Origin: Schistosoma haematobium
Lineage: Eukaryota > Platyhelminthes > Trematoda > Strigeidida > Schistosomatidae
DNA: 64,000 nucleotides
Direction: 5' to 3'
Assembly: GCF_000699445.3 (NCBI RefSeq)
Contig: NC_067200.1
Location: 2,396,450-2,460,449, forward strand
In this document: one piece after another, positions 60,085 through 64,000 of the stretch
How positions within the stretch are numbered: position 1 is the first letter of the stretch
Layout: each line of letters begins with the position of its first letter
Position numbers and translations under genes: made by a program
The notes under the pieces: model-generated
The model's database searches: none
What the model saw: only the letters and a program-made list of their open reading frames with translations
Told to the model about the DNA's origin: nothing

Positions 60085-60664
60085 TTTAATTATGTATTAT
60101 ATTCAGAGCATCACTGATGAACAATGAGGACCTGATGCTGATATAATGGTGAAGACTGGTAAATTAAGGGTAGCATTCCTACAGTTGAAGAACATATGGA
60201 ACTCAAAACAACTATCAAACAATATCAAAGTCACAATCTTCAACACGAACGTCAAGGCAGTTCTACTGTATGGAGCTGAAACTTGGAGAACTACAACAAC
60301 CACCATCAAGAAGGTACAAGTATTTATAAATAGCTGTCTACGTAAGATACTCAATATCCGTTGGATGGATACCATCAGCAACAGCCTACTACGGGAGAGA
60401 ACAAATTCGCTTCTATCTGAAGAGGAAATTAGGAAAAGAGGTTGGCAATGTATAGGACACACATTGAAGAAATCATCAAACTGAATCACAAGGCAGGCGC
60501 TAACTTAGAATCATGATGGGAAACGGAAAAGAGGAAGGCTGAAAAACGTACTATGTCAGGAATTGAAATGAAACATGAAACAAATGAATATTAACTGAAA
60601 AGAACTGGAAAGGATTGTTCAGGACAGGGTTGGATAGAAAGTGCTGGTGGTTGGTGTTATGACT
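60085..60664 (+). pseudogene. RTE ORF2 C-terminal fragment
   Basis: The clearest retrotransposon frame in the window is open at 60146-60484. It gives [59 protein letters not shown], then [21 protein letters not shown] stop replaces Cys after SSN, and the reading continues with stops to QDRVG near 60640. This is the post-polymerase C-terminus of an RTE/SR2-like element. The 3' tail is displaced to 61174 by an insertion. Confidence 0.85.
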
Positions 60665-61173
60665 TTATGTCCGGCTTACTATCATGTGATTAATCCGCCA
60701 ATCAAAATACGACTTATTCAATCTTAGCACTATGCAAAACCAATGACGTTCGACCTGTATGAGCAGCATAGCGTCCTTATTGGTCCTATGTCCGCCTAGC
60801 TCGTCCACTCGAGTTCAGAACACCAATACCAGTTCCCACTATGCGAATCGAATCGAATTATTTATTCCAGACATACTGGGTTTATATATCAACCAAACAG
60901 ACCACAACGCACCATAAAATAGGAAATAACATTTGTATACAATAAAGCCAAAAAATGGTTGTGAACGTGGGAGGCAGTTGTTAATAAACTGAAAATAATT
61001 TAGAGACAGTAAATCGTACAATCATAAATTATAGATCAAAATAAAGCTTATGACAAGGGGAATATAGATACACATAATCTAATCATTGAATAATTATACA
61101 ATAAGAATATTTATAGAGTATTATTCCATTATTAGTCCTCGGAAGTTACCCGCAATTTAATCTTCACTAGGAT
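60665..61173. mobile_element. 509-bp insertion between RTE coding end and tail
   Basis: It separates the QDRVG end of ORF2 from the element's 3' tail. ATGACT occurs at both junctions (60659-60664 and 61174-61179), fitting a 6-bp target-site duplication. The insert carries no recognisable ORF. It begins TTATGTCCGGC, and the related word CCTATGTCCGCC recurs at 60786-60797. A solo LTR or short non-autonomous element is possible. Confidence 0.5.
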
Positions 61174-61237
61174 ATGACTGTTAGCCTATGCTCCTCCCTA
61201 AGGGGTGACAGGCGTAAGTAAGTATGGTATTCAGAAA
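61174..61237 (+). mobile_element. RTE 3' tail
   Basis: GCCTATGCTCCTCCCTAAGG then GGTGACAGGCGTAAGTAAGTA matches the terminal region seen, reversed, at 3109-3170, including the TAAG short-repeat end. It belongs to the copy at 60085-60664. Confidence 0.75.
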
Positions 61238-61527
61238 TTTCTAATGAGAGGCAAATTATAAGCCATCTGATGCTTGTATTACAAGAATTATCATTAAATC
61301 ATTATGAGGTCAAGTTTATATAATAGATGTATTTAACTGATAAGACATTATTGATTAACTTTAGGTTCATTGTAAAGCACAAAATCAGCTTCTTAGGTAC
61401 CCAGTAGTAATTTGTTCAATGCTAATCAATAGTTGAAATGTAGACAACACAAAACTTAAACTCAATTATCACTGAGTTGTGACAAATGCTGAGTAGCTTT
61501 GAACCTTTTCAGTGTTGGTCGACCTTT
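61238..61527. other. Short gene-free stretch
   Basis: AT-rich sequence between the RTE tail and a SINE; nothing recognised. Confidence 0.5.
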
Positions 61528-61715
61528 GTCGGCTAAATCGTAGTCCAGTAGGTTAAACGTTCGCGCATGAGACTGAAGGCTCTGGGTTCGGATCCTGCGA
61601 GTGAGATCGTGGATGCGTACTGCTGAGGAGTGCCACAATAGGACGAAACGGCCGTCCATTGCTTCCAGGTTGCCAACGGTGGTCTAATATCAATCGGCTC
61701 ATGATCTCAATCAAA
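61528..61715 (+). mobile_element. tRNA-headed hammerhead SINE, full length, plus strand
   Basis: The tRNA-like head starts GTCGGCTAAATCGTAGTCCA. An A-box-like TAGTCCAGTAGG is at 61541-61552 and a B box GGTTCGGATCC at 61585-61595. A hammerhead (61617-61662) and the family 3' end GGTGGTCTAATATCAATCGG (about 61678-61697) and CTCATGATCT follow. It is the same family as 52232-52407 and 62461-62627. Confidence 0.85.
61617..61662 (+). ncRNA. Hammerhead ribozyme motif in SINE, mildly degenerate
   Basis: CTGAGGA (61623-61629), GGAC and GAAA (61645-61648) and a GTC cleavage triplet ending at 61656 are intact. Stem II has a one-base bulge (GTGCC against GGAC), and stem I has one C-T mismatch between GTACTG (61617-61622) and CATTGC (61657-61662). 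Weak activity is possible. Confidence 0.6.
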
Positions 61716-61924
61716 AATTTAATAATCCCCACTACCCCTATACTCATATATGATAACACAGATCTGGATGATTCGTAATGAACTGATACAAATCTTACAT
61801 TCGTCGATATATATTACTGATGTTCAGTTTTCCTTATCCTTATTAATATTCCATCTATAATTTTATGATACGTACTACTTCTAATAGACTACTTAATAGA
61901 ATATGTGACCAATTAAAATAATAC

Positions 61925-62145
61925 ACATTTAAATTCACTTCGTATTGTTTTACTTGAATCTTCCCATTGATGTTTAGGATTGCAATTGATCAGTCTCTTA
62001 TTGACATATATGCATCCTGCGCGTATTACCTCAATATTGCCTTAATTCACAAGTATTCTAAGTAAAGATGGATAGTGACTAGTGGTGGAATCTAGGACGG
62101 GTGTTTCGTCCTATTTGGAACTCGTCAACTTGATGTACCTTATAT
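61925..62145 (-). mobile_element. SMalpha-like hammerhead retroposon, copy A
   Basis: The minus strand shows the SMalpha ribozyme region (GGTACATCAAGTTGACGAGT at about 62121-62140, AATAGGACGAAACACCCGTC at 62096-62115, GATTCCACCACTAG) followed by the family body, including GCAATATTGAGGTAATACGC and GACTGATCAATTGCAATCCT. The core has a C-to-T change (TTGACGA for CTGACGA), and stem I has a mismatch, so the ribozyme is probably dead. Confidence 0.75.
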
Positions 62146-62460
62146 ATATCAAGATATAGAATTTCTGAGACTAATTGATTATTTCAGTTAATAAAGTTGA
62201 TCATTATATCTATGTTAAGCTAATAAACATTATCGATCAAATCTAAAGGTCATTCAATGATTTTAAATAATATTTTGATACTGAATACACATTATTATTA
62301 TTACTATGTGCGTACATTACCTTAGTAACTGGCTATTGATTTTTATGTTATAACATTTTTTCAACGGATAGCTAGATATGGTCATGATTGTTTATCTTTT
62401 AGATATCAATAGTAAACTATTCATAAATAAGTCTAAATGATGGTTTTTTAATAGTTGAAT
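62146..62460. other. Gene-free AT-rich stretch
   Basis: Nothing recognised between the SMalpha-like copy and the SINE. Confidence 0.5.
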
Positions 62461-62627
62461 TCATGAGTCGATTAAAGCTAGACCATCATGAAAAATCTGA
62501 AAGCACTGGACAGCTATTTCGTCCTAGTGTGGGACTCTTCAATAGTGCACATCCACAATCTTGCACATTCGACTCGAACTCAGAAGCTTCGGTTTCGTGC
62601 GCTTAACCTCTAGACTACCGAGCCGGA
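62461..62627 (-). mobile_element. tRNA-headed hammerhead SINE, minus strand
   Basis: Minus-strand head TCCGGCTCGGTAGTCTAGAG, with B-box-like GAGTTCGAGTC, then a ribozyme region (62502-62549) and the 3' end GATGGTCTAGCTTTAATCGA. The core reads TTGAAGA, so the invariant C of CUGANGA is mutated; GGACGAAA and a GTC site remain. It abuts the SMalpha-like copy at 62632. Confidence 0.8.
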
Positions 62628-62631
62628 TAGT

Positions 62632-62893
62632 AGTGGAATACAGGACGTGTTTCTTGTCCTATTTGAGACTCGTCAGCTGGATATACCTGTATCTCATAGT
62701 TGCTGTTCACTTTGGAACTCGAATCCAGTACCGTTCGCTTCAAACACCATCACGTTATTCACTTAGCTATTGAGTCCTGTTAGCCATTTAGTTCTGCAAT
62801 AGAATGAAGTTGAAATGCATTTGGTATTGTTTACTTGTATCTTCCCATTGTTTTTACGGGTGCAATTGATCAGTCTCTTGTTGGCATATGTGC
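62632..62893 (-). mobile_element. SMalpha-like hammerhead retroposon, copy B
   Basis: From 62893 downward on the minus strand come the family body (GCCAACAAGAGACTGATCAA, 62870-62889), a Pol III-like head (TAGCTAAGTGAATAACG and GGATTCGAGTTCC, about 62714-62770), and the hammerhead with CTGACGA (62670-62676). Two extra bases precede GAAA (GGACAAGAAAC; GAAA at 62650-62653), and stem I has one mismatch, so it is likely inactive. Confidence 0.75.
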
Positions 62894-62960
62894 ATCCTGT
62901 GCGGACGAAACGCGCTTTATGGATTCCACTGCTAGCCACCACCCATCTTTGCTTAAAAAT
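62893..62960 (+). mobile_element. SMalpha-like fragment in opposite orientation
   Basis: GGACGAAACGCGCTTTATGG then ATTCCACTGCTAGCCACC is the 3' half of an SMalpha ribozyme region on the plus strand, joined directly to the minus-strand copy B at GTGCGGAC. The CUGANGA half is absent. The junction implies an inversion or a template switch. Confidence 0.65.
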
Positions 62961-63190
62961 AAGTTTTCACTCTTTGAGAACAAAATTTTAATATTGAACA
63001 CATAGAAGATTTAAGAAGAGTTAAAATTGAAGTATACAGATTAGTTATCTGTAAAGAACAAACAATTTAGCCTAGAGGTTACATTGATATTAATTATTCT
63101 AACTTAGTATTTCAATTAAATCAAAGCAGATTAAAGATGAACCATACAGTCAATCCACTGAAGCAAACTCGACTGTTGCTTTTGCTCGTA
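62961..63190. other. Short gene-free stretch
   Basis: AT-rich; nothing recognised. Confidence 0.5.
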
Positions 63191-63194
63191 TCAG

Positions 63195-63350
63195 TCAATC
63201 GTCTTAGATTGTTCCTGCATTTCTATACCAATTACTTTCATTTCCCGTTCTTTCCTCCTCGATCTTCTAGATCTTCTTCTACCAGACAATCTATTCATGA
63301 CTAGAGTTATATACTACTTATGTCGATACAAGTAGCACACACCACAGTAT
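63195..63350 (+). repeat. Dispersed ~150-bp repeat, copy C
   Basis: Same order of words as copies A and B but more diverged: CAATCGTCTTAGATTGTTCC, CCAATTACTTTCATTTCCCG, CTCGATCTTCTAGATCTTC, TATACTACTTATGTCGATAC, AAGTAGCACACACCACA. Confidence 0.65.
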
Positions 63351-63514
63351 GAGCTAGCTATTATTAATATTTAGAATTTAATCTATCAGGGATTATTTAG
63401 TTATTATTTACTTCGAAATTTTTTAAATACCTTAACCTTCCCAATGTTAATGATAGACTTAATCTTATCTGACATATGTCCATCTTGTGCTGATTCTTTT
63501 GATATTGTCAGCAG

Positions 63515-63690
63515 CAAGCAGCGATTTGGAAGACTCTCCCGGTCTCCCAAACTGTACGAGCATTCCACGTACTTAGATTCATGGCTGATCTGATTGTCAG
63601 AATGGGCATTAGCCTCGCGACTTCCGAAGGAACTCCTCCTTTATCCGGGTTTAGGACCGGCAGTAGCCCCATAGGAGCTGTAGGCTGTTT
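63515..63690 (-). pseudogene. RTE 5' end: leader and endonuclease start
   Basis: The minus strand is open from about 63690: PMGLLPVLNPDKGGVPSEVA then RLMPILTIRSA. It then reaches a Met at 63582 with MNLSTWNARTVWETGRVFQI, the start of the RTE apurinic-like endonuclease. It ends after about 23 residues of the domain. It complements the other fragments, which together represent 5', middle and 3' parts of the same family but from different copies. Confidence 0.8.
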
Positions 63691-63814
63691 TTCAATATAG
63701 AAACCATATTATATACACTCGACAGTTAGTTCTCCATAGAAATATGAAGTGAATAAAATGTTTTTGGAATGTTTTTCTAATGTTCTCTGTTTATAATTTT
63801 ATTAGATAGAATTA

Positions 63815-63990
63815 GATAGTGATTAGCATTGGTAAGAATGATGTGAGTTTCGTCCAAATTATAACTCATCGGATGGATGCAGCTGTATCTGAAAACTGAA
63901 GTTCATTTTTGGAACTCGAACTAAGTGTGTTGATCCCTTTAAGTGTCATTGGGTTATCTACTTAGCTATTGAATCTATACAATTACTGAA
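63815..63990 (-). mobile_element. SMalpha-like retroposon, strongly diverged copy
   Basis: The minus strand gives a Pol III-like head (TAGCTAAGTAGATAACC, TTCGAGTTCCAAAAATGAAC) and a ribozyme-like region with CGATGAG (about 63867-63873) and GGACGAAAC (about 63848-63856). CUGANGA reads CCGATGA and stem I does not pair well. Inactive relic. Confidence 0.6.
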
Positions 63991-64000
63991 TCGTGAAATA

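Noticed and set aside
60103..60489. 128-codon minus-strand frame.
   Set aside because: Antisense of the RTE C-terminal fragment at 60085-60664.

Overview
The window reads as trematode flatworm nuclear DNA, most likely a Schistosoma species. It is AT-rich outside the array and has no bacterial-type gene layout. It is full of relics of element families known from schistosomes: RTE-type (SR2-like) non-LTR retrotransposons, a Penelope-like element, a CR1-like 3' end, and short Pol III retroposons carrying hammerhead ribozyme motifs (SMalpha-like and a tRNA-headed relative). The genus assignment rests on recognising these families, not on a search. I see no convincing intact host protein-coding gene.

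About three quarters of the window (3,602-51,512) is one head-to-tail tandem array. It has 31 complete units of 1,512-1,575 bp plus a truncated 32nd. Every complete unit carries, on the + strand, one 73-nt tRNA-Arg gene with anticodon ACG, canonical A and B boxes and an intact cloverleaf. The unit is a chimera. The tRNA sits inside a decayed RTE ORF2 fragment: linker, start of the reverse transcriptase (RT), then tRNA, then more RT. Two purine microsatellites have expanded inside that relic, and a segment of about 485 bp remains unexplained. Unit-to-unit differences are mainly microsatellite and TGACC-pentamer copy number plus a few SNPs that recur in separated units, as expected from unequal exchange and gene conversion. 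The first three tRNAs lack a TTTT terminator, and the tRNA at the far right edge is a decayed stub.

Left flank (1-3,601): RTE fragments in both orientations, one split by a 564-bp insertion, then a gene-free stretch, then an RTE 3' end lying head-to-head against the array.

Right flank (51,513-64,000): a diverged, inverted paralogue of the RTE-derived half of the array unit (53,553-54,108); a CR1-like 3' UTR; a Penelope-like element with inverted terminal repeats, a YVDD reverse-transcriptase motif and a GIY-YIG endonuclease domain (55,977-58,010); four further RTE fragments; several hammerhead SINEs; three copies of a ~150-bp dispersed repeat; and three insertions with candidate target-site duplications. 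The right flank looks like ordinary schistosome transposon-on-transposon DNA. The tRNA-Arg array is the exceptional object.
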